The notes under the pieces were generated by a model. That model saw only the letters and a program-made list of their open reading frames with translations, made no database searches and had not been told where the DNA came from. DNA of 40,078 nucleotides, taken from the NCBI GenBank assembly GCA_903970125.1, contig CAJCHW010000181.1, positions 1-40,078 on the forward strand. Direction: 5' to 3'. This stretch comes from Chlamydiota bacterium. Lineage in GTDB: Bacteria; Actinomycetota; Thermoleophilia; Solirubrobacterales; Solirubrobacteraceae. Position numbers and translations under genes: made by a program. How positions within the stretch are numbered: position 1 is the first letter of the stretch; the number at the start of each line of letters is the position of its first letter. Shown here piece after piece: positions 16,502 through 24,371 of the stretch.

Positions 16502-16530
16502 AGCTTGTGCCGCCCGATGGCGCACAAGCT
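16502..16530. promoter_or_regulatory. Long inverted repeat in a divergent intergenic region
   Basis: AGCTTGTGC (16502-16510) and GCACAAGCT (16522-16530) are perfect 9-bp inverted repeats; with one bulged C, three more inner pairs close a CGAT loop. It lies between the Gly/Met-rich gene (-) and the glyoxalase-like gene (+), immediately 5' of the former's AAGGA ribosome site. It could be an operator for both genes or a stem in the leader of the minus-strand gene. Confidence 0.5.
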
Positions 16531-16556
16531 CCCGGCGGCGCGGGCTCCGGCGGCCC

Positions 16557-16562
16557 TAGACT
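16557..16562 (+). promoter_or_regulatory. -10-like box of the glyoxalase-like gene
   Basis: TAGACT ends 7 nt before the GTG at 16570. It supports GTG 16570 as the start rather than the longer in-frame extension from 16456. Confidence 0.4.
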
Positions 16563-16569
16563 GGCCGAA

Positions 16570-16950
16570 GTGAGCCTGCTTCACACGTGTTATCGGATCA
16601 CCGATATCGACCGCTCGGTGGCCTTCTATAAGGCGCTCGGCTTCGATGAGGTCGCACGGATGCCAATTGGAGACGAGGCTATCAACGTCTTTATGAACCA
16701 GCCCGGCGACGGTGACAGCCCCCGTCTTGAGCTGACCTACAACTTCGGCGTCGAGCACTATGAGCTTGGAACGGGTTACGGACACATCGCGATCACGGCT
16801 CGAGATCTCGACGCCACGCTCGCGCGCCTGGCCGAGCAGGGCATCGAGCCCGAGCGCCCGCCGTACACCGTGCGTGATGGTGGCTCGCGTCTGGCTTTCG
16901 TCCGAGACCCGGACGGCTACCGCATCGAGCTCATCGAGCGCGCCCTCTAG
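16570..16950 (+). CDS. Glyoxalase I-like metalloenzyme (VOC fold)
   Basis: The protein has 126 residues from GTG 16570. It resembles lactoylglutathione lyase throughout: LLHTCYRITDIDRSVAFYKALGF at the start, LELTYNFG in the middle, GYGHIAI, and VRDPDGYRIELIER at the end. All four metal ligands of GloA are in place as His5, Glu54, His72 and Glu120. GloA converts the hemithioacetal of methylglyoxal and glutathione to S-lactoylglutathione. Most actinobacteria use mycothiol instead of glutathione, so the natural thiol here is uncertain. The next gene, 34 bp downstream, is an MBL hydrolase that could supply the glyoxalase II step. Confidence 0.88.
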   Translation: MSLLHTCYRITDIDRSVAFYKALGFDEVARMPIGDEAINVFMNQPGDGDSPRLELTYNFGVEHYELGTGYGHIAITARDLDATLARLAEQGIEPERPPYTVRDGGSRLAFVRDPDGYRIELIERAL

Positions 16951-16984
16951 CGGGGAGCGCCGCGGCTGGGGCGCTCGTGCAACC

Positions 16985-17806
16985 ATGCCGACAATGCTCG
17001 TTGAGCGATCGATGCACCCGCAGTTCCTGTCGAACACCTACCTGGTCGCGGCCGGTCCCGGCGGCGAGCGCAGGCCGGCCGTTTTTATCGACGCCGGCGG
17101 CCCCGTCGAGGGCTTGATCGAGTTCGCCGAGCGCCACGATTTACAACCGACGCACGTGCTGCTCACCCACCATCATTTCGACCATGTGAGCGAGACCGCC
17201 ACGCTGCTGGCGCGCTGGCCAGATATGCAGGTGCTGCTTGACCCCGTCGAGCGCGAACTGCTCGCCGATGGCGTCTCGACGGGCACGGTCGAGGCCGGTG
17301 ACACGCTTACGGTTGGCGCGCTGGAGATCAGGCCGCTGCACACGCCCGGTCACACCGCGGGGATGCTCTCGTTTCTGGTCACAGACACTGGCCCCGCCTA
17401 CGCCGACGCAGAAGCGCTGGACGACGCCACCGCCGCGGTCGCCGTATTCACCGGCGACACGCTCTTTCGCGATTCCGTCGGTGGGCTGCACGCGCCGGGC
17501 CATACGAGCTATCAGGACCTCAAGGACTCGATCATGGGCACGCTGATGGAGCTCAGCGGTGACACCGTCGTGTACCCCGGCCACACCGACTCCACGACGG
17601 TGGCGCGCGAGTGGGAACGCAACCCTTTCATTCGCACCTGGCGGCGTCTTGACCGCGAGGGGTCCAGACCGTGTGTCGCGCTGGGGCAACCGGCAACCCT
17701 GATCCTGCTCGCACCCGACTACGACGGCGGACACAAGGCCTGGGTGCGCTGGCCCGGCGGCGCCGATGACATCGTGCCCGGCTCGCGCGTTGAGTTGCGA
17801 GCCTAG
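16985..17806 (+). CDS. Metallo-beta-lactamase-fold hydrolase, glyoxalase II-like
   Basis: The protein has 273 residues from the ATG at 16985 (a second ATG at 16994 is possible). The binuclear metal site is visible as THHHFDH (HxHxDH), HTPGHTAG, GDTLFRDSVGG and YPGHTDSTTV, the order seen in hydroxyacylglutathione hydrolases and related MBL enzymes. A C-terminal beta-rich segment of about 50 residues (TLILLAPDYDGGHKAWVRWPG) is added after the catalytic fold. The position just downstream of the GloA-like gene suggests thioester hydrolysis in aldehyde detoxification. A persulfide dioxygenase or other thioesterase cannot be excluded from sequence alone. Confidence 0.85.
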   Translation: MPTMLVERSMHPQFLSNTYLVAAGPGGERRPAVFIDAGGPVEGLIEFAERHDLQPTHVLLTHHHFDHVSETATLLARWPDMQVLLDPVERELLADGVSTGTVEAGDTLTVGALEIRPLHTPGHTAGMLSFLVTDTGPAYADAEALDDATAAVAVFTGDTLFRDSVGGLHAPGHTSYQDLKDSIMGTLMELSGDTVVYPGHTDSTTVAREWERNPFIRTWRRLDREGSRPCVALGQPATLILLAPDYDGGHKAWVRWPGGADDIVPGSRVELRA

Positions 17807-17813
17807 GGCCGCC

Positions 17814-17819
17814 TAAGAT
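17814..17819 (+). promoter_or_regulatory. -10-like box of the ABC1/UbiB-like gene
   Basis: TAAGAT ends 8 nt before the GTG at 17828. AGGGA also lies in those 8 nt, too close to the start to be a normal ribosome site. Confidence 0.4.
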
Positions 17820-17827
17820 CAAGGGAC

Positions 17828-19243
17828 GTGGCGCGCGAGAACATCCCAACATCAAGAGTGCGCCGCAGCGCCACTGTAGGCAGGCTCGCGGCGGGCGAGG
17901 CGATGAAGCAGCTTGGGACCCGCGCCGCCAACGTCGCTCGCAGCGACGAGGCCGCCGAGGAGGCGCTGGCCCGGCGCCAGATAGAGACTGCCAAGCAGAT
18001 CGTGGCGGCGCTCGGATCGATGAAGGGCGCAGCGATGAAGATCGGGCAGCTGATGTCGTTTATCGACGTCGGGCTCGTGCCGGCGGAGTACCGTGAGGAG
18101 TTCCAGCGCGAGCTGGCCAAGTTGCGCGATGCCGCTCCAACGGTCTCGTTTCGGCAGATGCGCCGGGTGATCGAGGACGAGCTCGAAGACTCGATCTCGG
18201 CGGTGTTCTCGGAGTTTGACCCGGAGCCGATCGCGGCGGCGTCGATCGGGCAGGTCTACAGGGGCACGCTGCGCAGCGATGGGCGCGAGGTTGCGATCAA
18301 GGTGCAGTACCCAGGGGTGGCGGCGGCCGTCCGGGCTGACCTGCAGAACATGGAGATCGTGATCCGGTTGATGAAGCGGATGACCCCGCACCTCGACGCG
18401 TCGGCGATCGCCGCCGAGGTCAAGGCGCGCATCGGCGACGAGCTTGACTACGAGCTTGAGGCCTCAAACCAGCGCGGGCTGGCGCGCATCTTTGATGGCC
18501 ACCCCTTCATCGTCGTGCCTGCCGTCGTGTCCGAGCTCTCGCGCGAGCGCGTGCTCGTGAGCGAGTTCGTCGACGGGGTGGGCTTTGAAGCGCTGCGGCG
18601 CTACCCACAGGCCCAGCGCGACCGCATCGGCGAGATCATCTTTCGCTTCTTTCTGGGCTGCATGTACCGCCACAGGCAGTTCTCCGGCGACCCGCACCCG
18701 GGCAACTTCCTGTTGCTGGCCGACGGGCGCGTGGCGTTCCTGGACTTCGGGCTCTTTAAGGTCGTCGATCGCAGCGCTGTGGAGCTGGAGCTTGCCGCGC
18801 AGCGGGCTGTCGTGGAGCGCGATGCCCTGGGCCTGCACAGGCTGCTGGCCGACAACGGCTTTCTGCCAGAGCCCGATCGCGTCGACCCCGAACGCCTGAT
18901 GGCCTTTATCGAGGACGGCATCTGGTGGTACACCACCGCTGACGAAGTGGTCGGCCTGACGCCGGAGATGGCGACTGCAGTGATGATCGAGAGCGCCGAC
19001 CCACGCTCCAGACACTTCAGTGAGATGCGACACCAGACGATCCTGCCCGAGCACATCTTTGGCCGCCGCATGGAGGTACTGACAATGGCCATGCTCGCGC
19101 AGCTGCGTCCGCGCGCGAACTGGCACAGGATTGCGCGCGAGTGGATGTACGGCGATGAGCCCGTGACCGAGCTCGGGCGCCAGGAGGCAGAGTTCTACGG
19201 TCAGACGGGCGCGCTCGGCGCCAACGCGGCCGTGCCTAGTTGA
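17828..19243 (+). CDS. ABC1/UbiB/ADCK-family atypical kinase-like protein
   Basis: The protein has 471 residues. The family-defining KxGQ motif is at residues 71-74 (MKGAAMKIGQLMSF). The Ala-rich nucleotide loop AAASIGQVYRG, the lysine strand EVAIKVQYPG, the catalytic GDPHPGNFL and the metal-binding DFG (FLDFGLF) follow in order. Members are membrane-associated ATPases or kinases linked to isoprenoid lipid and quinone metabolism in other organisms. Actinobacteria make menaquinone, so a ubiquinone role is not implied. Unlike many UbiB proteins there is no obvious C-terminal transmembrane pair. The 3' end overlaps the convergent pyruvate kinase gene by 8 bp, with stops within the short shared stretch. 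Confidence 0.9.
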   Translation: MARENIPTSRVRRSATVGRLAAGEAMKQLGTRAANVARSDEAAEEALARRQIETAKQIVAALGSMKGAAMKIGQLMSFIDVGLVPAEYREEFQRELAKLRDAAPTVSFRQMRRVIEDELEDSISAVFSEFDPEPIAAASIGQVYRGTLRSDGREVAIKVQYPGVAAAVRADLQNMEIVIRLMKRMTPHLDASAIAAEVKARIGDELDYELEASNQRGLARIFDGHPFIVVPAVVSELSRERVLVSEFVDGVGFEALRRYPQAQRDRIGEIIFRFFLGCMYRHRQFSGDPHPGNFLLLADGRVAFLDFGLFKVVDRSAVELELAAQRAVVERDALGLHRLLADNGFLPEPDRVDPERLMAFIEDGIWWYTTADEVVGLTPEMATAVMIESADPRSRHFSEMRHQTILPEHIFGRRMEVLTMAMLAQLRPRANWHRIAREWMYGDEPVTELGRQEAEFYGQTGALGANAAVPS

Positions 19244-20648
19244 GCACCTGGATCTGCACGAGGCTCGTGGTCCCCGGCCTGCCGCTGGGCAACCCCGCGG
19301 TGATGCCAACTCGCTGACCGGGCCCGCACCAGCCGAGCTCAACCACCCGCCGGGCGGCCTCGGCGATCAGCCCCTCCGTGGTCTCGTGACGGTTCATCGA
19401 CGCCGCCTGCACGCCCCACATCAGCCCGCAGCGACGGACCGTCTCCTTGCCGGGCGAAAGCGCGTATATCGGCACGGTTGGGCGGTGCGCCGAGACCAGG
19501 CGCGCGGAGCGACCCGACAGGGTAGGGATGACGAGCGCGTCGAGCCGCAGCTCGCGCGCAGCCACGCACGCGCCGTGGGCGACGGTGTAGTCGGGGTCGT
19601 TGTAACCACGCCGCACGCGGTGCTCGTTCCAGACCTCGTAGTTGGCGATCGGCTCGGTCTGCTCTGCGATCGCGGCCATCATCGCGACGGCCTCCACGGG
19701 GTGCTTTCCGACGGCGGTCTCCTGCGAGAGCATCACGGCGTCCGTGCCGTCGAGGATTGCGTTGGCCACGTCTGCCACCTCGGCCCTGGTGGGGCGCGAG
19801 GAGATCACCATGGAGTCGAGCATCTGCGTCGCTGTGATCGACGGGCGCGCCAGTTCTCCAGCGAGCCGCAAGAGTTGCTTTTGCACGATCGGCACGCGCT
19901 CGATTGGCAGCTCGATCCCGAGGTCCCCGCGCGCGACCATCACGCAGTCGGCCGCCTCCAGGATGCCCTCGGCCTGTTCGACGGCCTGCGGGCGCTCCAT
20001 CTTGGCGATCAACGGCAGGCGCGTGTGGCCGCGCACCAGCTCAACGTCCTCGGGACGGCGTACGAACGACAGCGCCACCAGGTCCACACCGATCGACTCG
20101 CCGTGGGCAAGTAGCTCGAGGTCCTCCTCCGGTACTGCCGGCAACCCGTCGACAGGGCCTGGGATGTTGACGCCACAACGCGAGGCCACCGCGCCGCCGA
20201 CCTCGACCGTGGCATCGATCTCGCTCTCGTTGGGGCGCACGTCGCGCACGCGCAGGCGCACAGAGCCGTCGGCCAGGTACAAAACGGCCTCCGGCTCGAG
20301 TAGCTCGGCCAGCCCGGCCCAGGAGATCGTCATGTGCTGGGCGTCGCCCTCCTGGTCATCGCCGCGGCATGTGAACGTGATCACGTCGCCGGGCTTCAGC
20401 TCGACGACGCCGTTGGCCAATGGGCCTATACGCAGCTTTGGCCCGGGCAGGTCCTGGAGGATTGCGATCGGGCGCCCCACCTTGTTCGCCGCCTGGCGCA
20501 CGCGTCGCACTGTCTCCTCGTGCTCTGCGAGCGTGCCGTGGGAGTAGTTCAGGCGCGCCACATCCATCCCCGCGCGCACCATCGCCAGCAGCGTGTCGGG
20601 CTCGCGCGAAGCCGGTCCGATGGTGGCCACGATCTTGGTACGTCGCAT
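19236..20648 (-). CDS. pyk: Pyruvate kinase
   Basis: It transfers phosphate from phosphoenolpyruvate to ADP in the last step of glycolysis. The protein has 470 residues from the ATG complementary to 20646-20648; the start MRRTKIVATIGPAS is the canonical N-terminus, so the longer frame upstream is rejected. Other signatures are ARLNYSHGTLAEHE (metal/K+ site, Tyr where Phe is usual), VMVARGDLGIELP and the active-site block ITATQMLDSMVISSRPTRAE, followed by DGTDAVMLSQETAVGK. A C-terminal allosteric-type domain is present. TACCGT lies 7 nt before the ATG on the minus strand. It is convergent with the UbiB-like gene and divergent from nothing nearby, so probably monocistronic. Confidence 0.96.
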   Translation of the reverse strand: MRRTKIVATIGPASREPDTLLAMVRAGMDVARLNYSHGTLAEHEETVRRVRQAANKVGRPIAILQDLPGPKLRIGPLANGVVELKPGDVITFTCRGDDQEGDAQHMTISWAGLAELLEPEAVLYLADGSVRLRVRDVRPNESEIDATVEVGGAVASRCGVNIPGPVDGLPAVPEEDLELLAHGESIGVDLVALSFVRRPEDVELVRGHTRLPLIAKMERPQAVEQAEGILEAADCVMVARGDLGIELPIERVPIVQKQLLRLAGELARPSITATQMLDSMVISSRPTRAEVADVANAILDGTDAVMLSQETAVGKHPVEAVAMMAAIAEQTEPIANYEVWNEHRVRRGYNDPDYTVAHGACVAARELRLDALVIPTLSGRSARLVSAHRPTVPIYALSPGKETVRRCGLMWGVQAASMNRHETTEGLIAEAARRVVELGWCGPGQRVGITAGLPSGRPGTTSLVQIQVLN

Positions 20649-20655
20649 CGACGGC

Positions 20656-20661
20656 ACGGTA
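20656..20661 (-). promoter_or_regulatory. -10-like box of pyk
   Basis: The minus-strand hexamer TACCGT ends 7 nt before the ATG at 20648, with no purine-rich ribosome site between. Confidence 0.35.
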
Positions 20662-20707
20662 GCGGCCGTGGCTGTCTGTCTCGGTATTTTTCTCGTGAGC
20701 CTTGCGG

Positions 20708-21454
20708 TCAGCGGCTCTCGGCGGCGTTCTCCAGCTGCCGGCGCACCTGGCCGACGATCCCTCGACCGTGGCCCGGCCAGACCGCCGCCGGTTCCAGCGC
20801 CGCGAGCTTTCGCAGGCTCCCACGAGCCTCGTTGGTGTCGAAGTTGTAGGTCCGCTCCGGCAGGATCGGCAGGCAGTGTCGGCCCCACATGTCAACCGTG
20901 TAAAAAGCGTCGCTGACGAGCGCGAGGCGGTCCTGTTGGCGCCACAACGCGATCAGCCCCGGTGCGTGGCCGGGCAGGTGCACGACCTCAAAGCCCGCGA
21001 TCCGGTCGCCCTCGGCGAGGGTCTCGGCGATCTTGACCGGTCCGCCGTCCCAGACGCGGTGTAGCACCCTGTGCAGCTGGCGCTGGGGGGTCGGCAGACC
21101 CGCCAGGCCCCGTGGCCAGTAGCGAAAGCCGCCGCTGCCTTCGGCGTCAAGCACCTCGTCGGCATGACACAGGACCCGAGTGCCCAATGCGGGCGCGGCA
21201 CCGCGGTGGTCGGTATGGGCATGCCCGAGCACGACCCTGCGCAGGCCGCCCATGGATGCGCTCGCGGCCCGCAGCGTGGAGGCCATCGTGCGCCCTCCTG
21301 CGTCAAACATCGTGACCGCGCCTTCGTCCTCGATCAGGTAGACGTTCAGCCGCCCTGGCTGCCCTTGCACCAGCCAAACGCCGCTGGCGATCAGCTTGGG
21401 CTCGGCAGTGATGAGCTGCCGAGGTGCAAGCACGGGTTGTACTGGCACCGCCAC
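20708..21454 (-). CDS. Metallo-beta-lactamase-fold hydrolase
   Basis: The protein has about 248 residues if translation starts at the GTG complementary to 21452-21454; GTGs at 21448 and 21433 are equally possible. The longer frame reaching 21715 is antisense to the next gene and is rejected. Metal-site motifs are GHAHTDHRGA, HLPGHAPG, SDAFY and WPGHGRG. RLNVYLIEDEGAVTMFDAG is the usual first beta hairpin. The substrate is unknown; it belongs to the broad MBL hydrolase group rather than true beta-lactamases. It is divergent from a second MBL gene 100 bp away, but the two proteins are only distantly similar in motif context. Confidence 0.8.
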   Translation of the reverse strand: MAVPVQPVLAPRQLITAEPKLIASGVWLVQGQPGRLNVYLIEDEGAVTMFDAGGRTMASTLRAASASMGGLRRVVLGHAHTDHRGAAPALGTRVLCHADEVLDAEGSGGFRYWPRGLAGLPTPQRQLHRVLHRVWDGGPVKIAETLAEGDRIAGFEVVHLPGHAPGLIALWRQQDRLALVSDAFYTVDMWGRHCLPILPERTYNFDTNEARGSLRKLAALEPAAVWPGHGRGIVGQVRRQLENAAESR

Positions 21455-21540
21455 AGTTTGCCACTGCAAGCGCCTGTGCAAGCGAGATGGTGCGGGGCAC
21501 GGCCGGCCGGGCCCGGGCACGCGCTGCGCCGGCAACGCAA

Positions 21541-21546
21541 TACCCT
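21541..21546 (+). promoter_or_regulatory. -10-like box of the second MBL gene
   Basis: TACCCT ends 7 nt before GTG 21554. This spacing is the main reason for choosing that start inside a frame that is open far upstream. Confidence 0.35.
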
Positions 21547-21553
21547 GGTCACG

Positions 21554-22624
21554 GTGGCCGAGCGGGCGCGCAACCCGGAGCTGGGACGAGGCGAACGCGT
21601 GGAGCGGGGCGTCTTCAGGCTGCGCCTGCCTCTTCCCTGGCCCGGCGTGCCGCACTGCAACTCCTGGGCCGTGCAGTCCGGTGACGGAGTTGTGCTTTTT
21701 GACACCGGGATGCACCAGCCGGATTCGATGGCGCAGCTTGAGCGGGCGATGGCGATGTGTGGCCTACGCGTCGAGCAGGTGGTGCTTGTGGTCTGCACCC
21801 ACGCCCACCTGGACCACTGCGGCCAGGCCGGAGAGATCGTCGCGCGTGCCGGCTGCGAACTCTGGATGCACCCCAACCACGATGGGCTGCGGCGGATGAT
21901 CTCCGATCCGCAGGCAGTGCTGGGACGCCAGCTCGAGGTTGCCCGTCAGAGCGGCGTGCCCGAGGCGGCCTTGCGCCGCTACGCCGCCGAGCGCAGCTCC
22001 GGCGACCTGGAGGTCTTTCCCGTGCCCGAGCCCGACCGCGCACTTGTAGACGGCGTCACGGTCGACACCGATCTGGGGACCTGGACGACGTATGAGACGC
22101 CCGGCCACGCACCCTCACACGTCTGCCTCTACCAACCCGAGCACCGCCTGCTGATCTCCGGCGATCATCTGCTCGGCCGCATCTCGCTGTACTTTGACTA
22201 CGGCTCGGCGCCCGATCCCGTTGGCGAATACCTGCGCTCCCTGGATCTCGTGGCCGGGCTCAATGCGCGCCTGTGTTTGCCCGGACATGGACGCACGTTC
22301 ACCGACGTGCGCGCTCACATCGACGCCAGCCGAACACTTGTCGATCAGCGCCTTGCAGCCGTGGCGGAGGCGATCGCCCTTGAGCCGCTGAGCCCTTTTG
22401 AGATCGTGCCGCGCGTCTACGGCGAAGCGGTCACGCAGGCCAACGCCCACTGGCTTCTTTCAAAGATCCTGTGCTACCTGGCACACCTGCACACGGCGGG
22501 GCTCGCATACGTGATCGCGGGCGAGCCGGAGCGGTGGTTGGGGAGCGATCGGCCCGTGGCCCCGGCCGCCGCCGAGGCTGACCAGGCGGGCGCCGAAACG
22601 CACGCCGGCGCCGCCAAACCTTAA
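21554..22624 (+). CDS. Metallo-beta-lactamase-fold hydrolase with C-terminal winged-helix-like domain
   Basis: The protein has 356 residues from GTG 21554. Motifs in order: LPLPWPGVPHCNSW and GVVLFDTGMH (first hairpin), THAHLDHCGQ (HxHxDH), ETPGHAPSHV, SGDHLLGRIS and CLPGHGRTF. The helical tail from about residue 255 (LVDQRLAAVAEAIA, HWLLSKILCYLAHLHTAGLAYV) resembles the winged-helix extension of LACTB2-like MBL proteins. A large insert between the first and second metal motifs (about 110-150) is helical. Substrate unknown; thioesters or nucleic-acid phosphodiesters are both precedented for this architecture. The TAA stop overlaps the inverted repeat that precedes metF. Confidence 0.82.
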   Translation: MAERARNPELGRGERVERGVFRLRLPLPWPGVPHCNSWAVQSGDGVVLFDTGMHQPDSMAQLERAMAMCGLRVEQVVLVVCTHAHLDHCGQAGEIVARAGCELWMHPNHDGLRRMISDPQAVLGRQLEVARQSGVPEAALRRYAAERSSGDLEVFPVPEPDRALVDGVTVDTDLGTWTTYETPGHAPSHVCLYQPEHRLLISGDHLLGRISLYFDYGSAPDPVGEYLRSLDLVAGLNARLCLPGHGRTFTDVRAHIDASRTLVDQRLAAVAEAIALEPLSPFEIVPRVYGEAVTQANAHWLLSKILCYLAHLHTAGLAYVIAGEPERWLGSDRPVAPAAAEADQAGAETHAGAAKP

Positions 22625-22637
22625 CACGACCGTGTTA
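22622..22637. promoter_or_regulatory. Inverted repeat overlapping the metF -10 box
   Basis: TAACACG (22622-22628) and CGTGTTA (22631-22637) are perfect 7-bp half-sites two bases apart. The right half-site ends in the TA that begins the TAGGCT -10 candidate at 22636-22641. A dimeric regulator bound here would occlude the promoter. The left half-site includes the stop codon of the preceding MBL gene. Confidence 0.5.
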
Positions 22638-22641
22638 GGCT
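22636..22641 (+). promoter_or_regulatory. -10-like box of metF
   Basis: TAGGCT ends 9 nt before the ATG at 22651. Only 26 bases separate metF from the previous stop, so the promoter overlaps the end of the upstream gene. Confidence 0.4.
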
Positions 22642-22650
22642 TTGCGGGCT

Positions 22651-23556
22651 ATGCGCATCGATGACATTCTGGCCGGCCGCAATGGCGCCGGCAGCGACGG
22701 TCCTCCCTTCTCCTTTGAGTTCTTTCCCCCCAAGACTCCGGAGGGGGAGCGCAACCTCCAGGACGCTCTCGTTCGGCTCGCGCCTTTGCAACCGGCCTTC
22801 GTGTCGGTGACATACGGCGCGGGCGGTTCCACGCGTGCGCGCACGATCGAGATCGTGAAGGGGATCAGACAGAGCCACAACCTGGAGGCGATGGCCCACC
22901 TTACGTGCGCCGGCGCCAGCGTGTCAGAAATCGAGGCCATCCTTGACGAGATGGCAGCAGCGGGGATCGAAAACGTGCTAGCCCTCCGCGGTGATCCCCC
23001 GGCCGATCAGAAGCGCTGGACCAAGGCCGAGGGGGGGCTTGAGTACTCCCACGAACTGGTGGCTCTGATCAAGGAGCGACATGACTTTGCTATCGGCGCC
23101 GCTTGTTTTCCTGAGACACACATCGAAGCGGCCGGCCCCGAAGCTGACCTTGAGTACCTCTCGCACAAGGTCCGCGCCGGCGCGGACTTTCTGATCACCC
23201 AGCTGTTCTTCGACAACTCCGTCTACCTCGATTTCGTGGCGCGTGCGCGTGACGCCGGGATCGAGGTGCCGATCATCCCGGGGATCCTGCCGATCACGCA
23301 GGTCGGCCAGCTCAAGCGCATGACCGAGCTCTGTGGAGCCTCGATCCCGCCGGGCCTGGATCGCGAGCTGCACGCACGCGCGGGTGAGCCGGAGGCAGTG
23401 AGGGACTTCGGCGTGGCCTATGCCACTTTGCAGTGCGCCGAGCTGCTGGCCGCGGGAGCCCCAGGGATCCACTTCTACACGCTCAACCGCTCGCCCGCCA
23501 CACGAGCCATCCTCAGTGCGCTGCGCCTGACCGAGACTGCCGCGAACGTCGCCTAG
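22651..23556 (+). CDS. metF: 5,10-methylenetetrahydrofolate reductase MetF
   Basis: It reduces 5,10-methylene-THF to 5-methyl-THF with FAD, supplying methyl groups for methionine synthesis. The protein has 301 residues from ATG 22651; a TTG three codons earlier is less likely. FSFEFFPPKTPEG carries the catalytic Glu (Glu23), VSVTYGAGGSTR and LALRGDPP (flavin and folate site) follow, and ACFPETH and DFLITQLFFDN are the expected TIM-barrel motifs. The length is that of the bacterial single-domain enzyme. ThyX at the right edge of the window uses the same folate pool. Confidence 0.95.
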   Translation: MRIDDILAGRNGAGSDGPPFSFEFFPPKTPEGERNLQDALVRLAPLQPAFVSVTYGAGGSTRARTIEIVKGIRQSHNLEAMAHLTCAGASVSEIEAILDEMAAAGIENVLALRGDPPADQKRWTKAEGGLEYSHELVALIKERHDFAIGAACFPETHIEAAGPEADLEYLSHKVRAGADFLITQLFFDNSVYLDFVARARDAGIEVPIIPGILPITQVGQLKRMTELCGASIPPGLDRELHARAGEPEAVRDFGVAYATLQCAELLAAGAPGIHFYTLNRSPATRAILSALRLTETAANVA

Positions 23557-23622
23557 TGTGGCGCGCTGCGCTGCCGGCCAATTGGCGGCGAGATCGGTGT
23601 CACGCTCGTCCGTGGGAGCGCG

Positions 23623-23628
23623 TACGCT
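23623..23628 (+). promoter_or_regulatory. -10-like box of the YgjP-type peptidase gene
   Basis: TACGCT ends 8 nt before the double GTG at 23637-23642. Confidence 0.35.
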
Positions 23629-23636
23629 CCGAATCA

Positions 23637-24326
23637 GTGGTGGCCGCAGAGATCGCATACAGCGTCAGGCGCTCGTCACGCGCACGGCGCGTGCGCGTGA
23701 ACGTGACCCCGCAGGCGCGCGTCGAGGTTGTGCTGCCCCAGCGCGCGCCCCAGCGCGCAGCGGCGGCCGCCGTAGTCGAGCTTGCTCCGTGGATCCAGCG
23801 GCGCTTGGCCGAGGCACGCTCGGCGCTGGCGCGTTTGCCTGGCCGCGATGGCACGGTGCCGTACCTCGACGACCGCCTGGTCTTGGTCGCTGAGCCGGGT
23901 CGCCAGCGGGTACACCGCGTGCGCGAGCACCTGCTTGTGGGTGAGGGTGATGTTCGTGAAGCGGTCGAGCGCTTCTACCGGCGCGCCGCACGCGACGAGG
24001 TCTCCCGACGCTTGGACCGCGCGACTGCGATCACGGGACGGCCCTACCGTGGCGTGGCAATCCGCTCACAGCGCACGCGCTGGGCGTCGTGCTCGGCGCA
24101 GGGTCTGATGAGCTTCAACTGGCGGCTGCTGCTGGCACCCGAGCGGGTACTCGACTACGTGGTCTGGCACGAGGTTTGCCATCTCGAGATCGCCGACCAT
24201 TCGCCGCGCTTCTGGGCGCTGGTCGAGCGCCATTGGCCGACCTGGCGCAGCGAGCGCGCGTGGCTGAGTGCCAATGGCGCCTCGCTTGCGCTCTCACCTG
24301 TGCTCGTTGGCAGTCCCGGCTCTTAG
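23637..24326 (+). CDS. YgjP/SprT-type zinc metallopeptidase (DUF45)
   Basis: The protein has 229 residues from GTG 23637 (the next codon is also GTG). The zinc site is WHEVCHLEIADHSPRFW: HExxH followed by a third His in the DHSPRF segment, the arrangement of the DUF45/YgjP family. TRWASCS with a preceding SQR and FNWRLLLAPERVLDYVVWHE are family hallmarks. The basic N-terminal domain (SVRRSSRARRVRVNVTP) forms the usual beta-sheet. Cellular substrate unknown; related proteins are sometimes found with restriction systems, but no such genes are adjacent here. It is convergent with citrate synthase. Confidence 0.88.
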   Translation: MVAAEIAYSVRRSSRARRVRVNVTPQARVEVVLPQRAPQRAAAAAVVELAPWIQRRLAEARSALARLPGRDGTVPYLDDRLVLVAEPGRQRVHRVREHLLVGEGDVREAVERFYRRAARDEVSRRLDRATAITGRPYRGVAIRSQRTRWASCSAQGLMSFNWRLLLAPERVLDYVVWHEVCHLEIADHSPRFWALVERHWPTWRSERAWLSANGASLALSPVLVGSPGS

Positions 24327-24371
24327 GCGCGCGTCGGCGCGTTGCCCGCATTTCCGCGTATGGGCGTTTGC

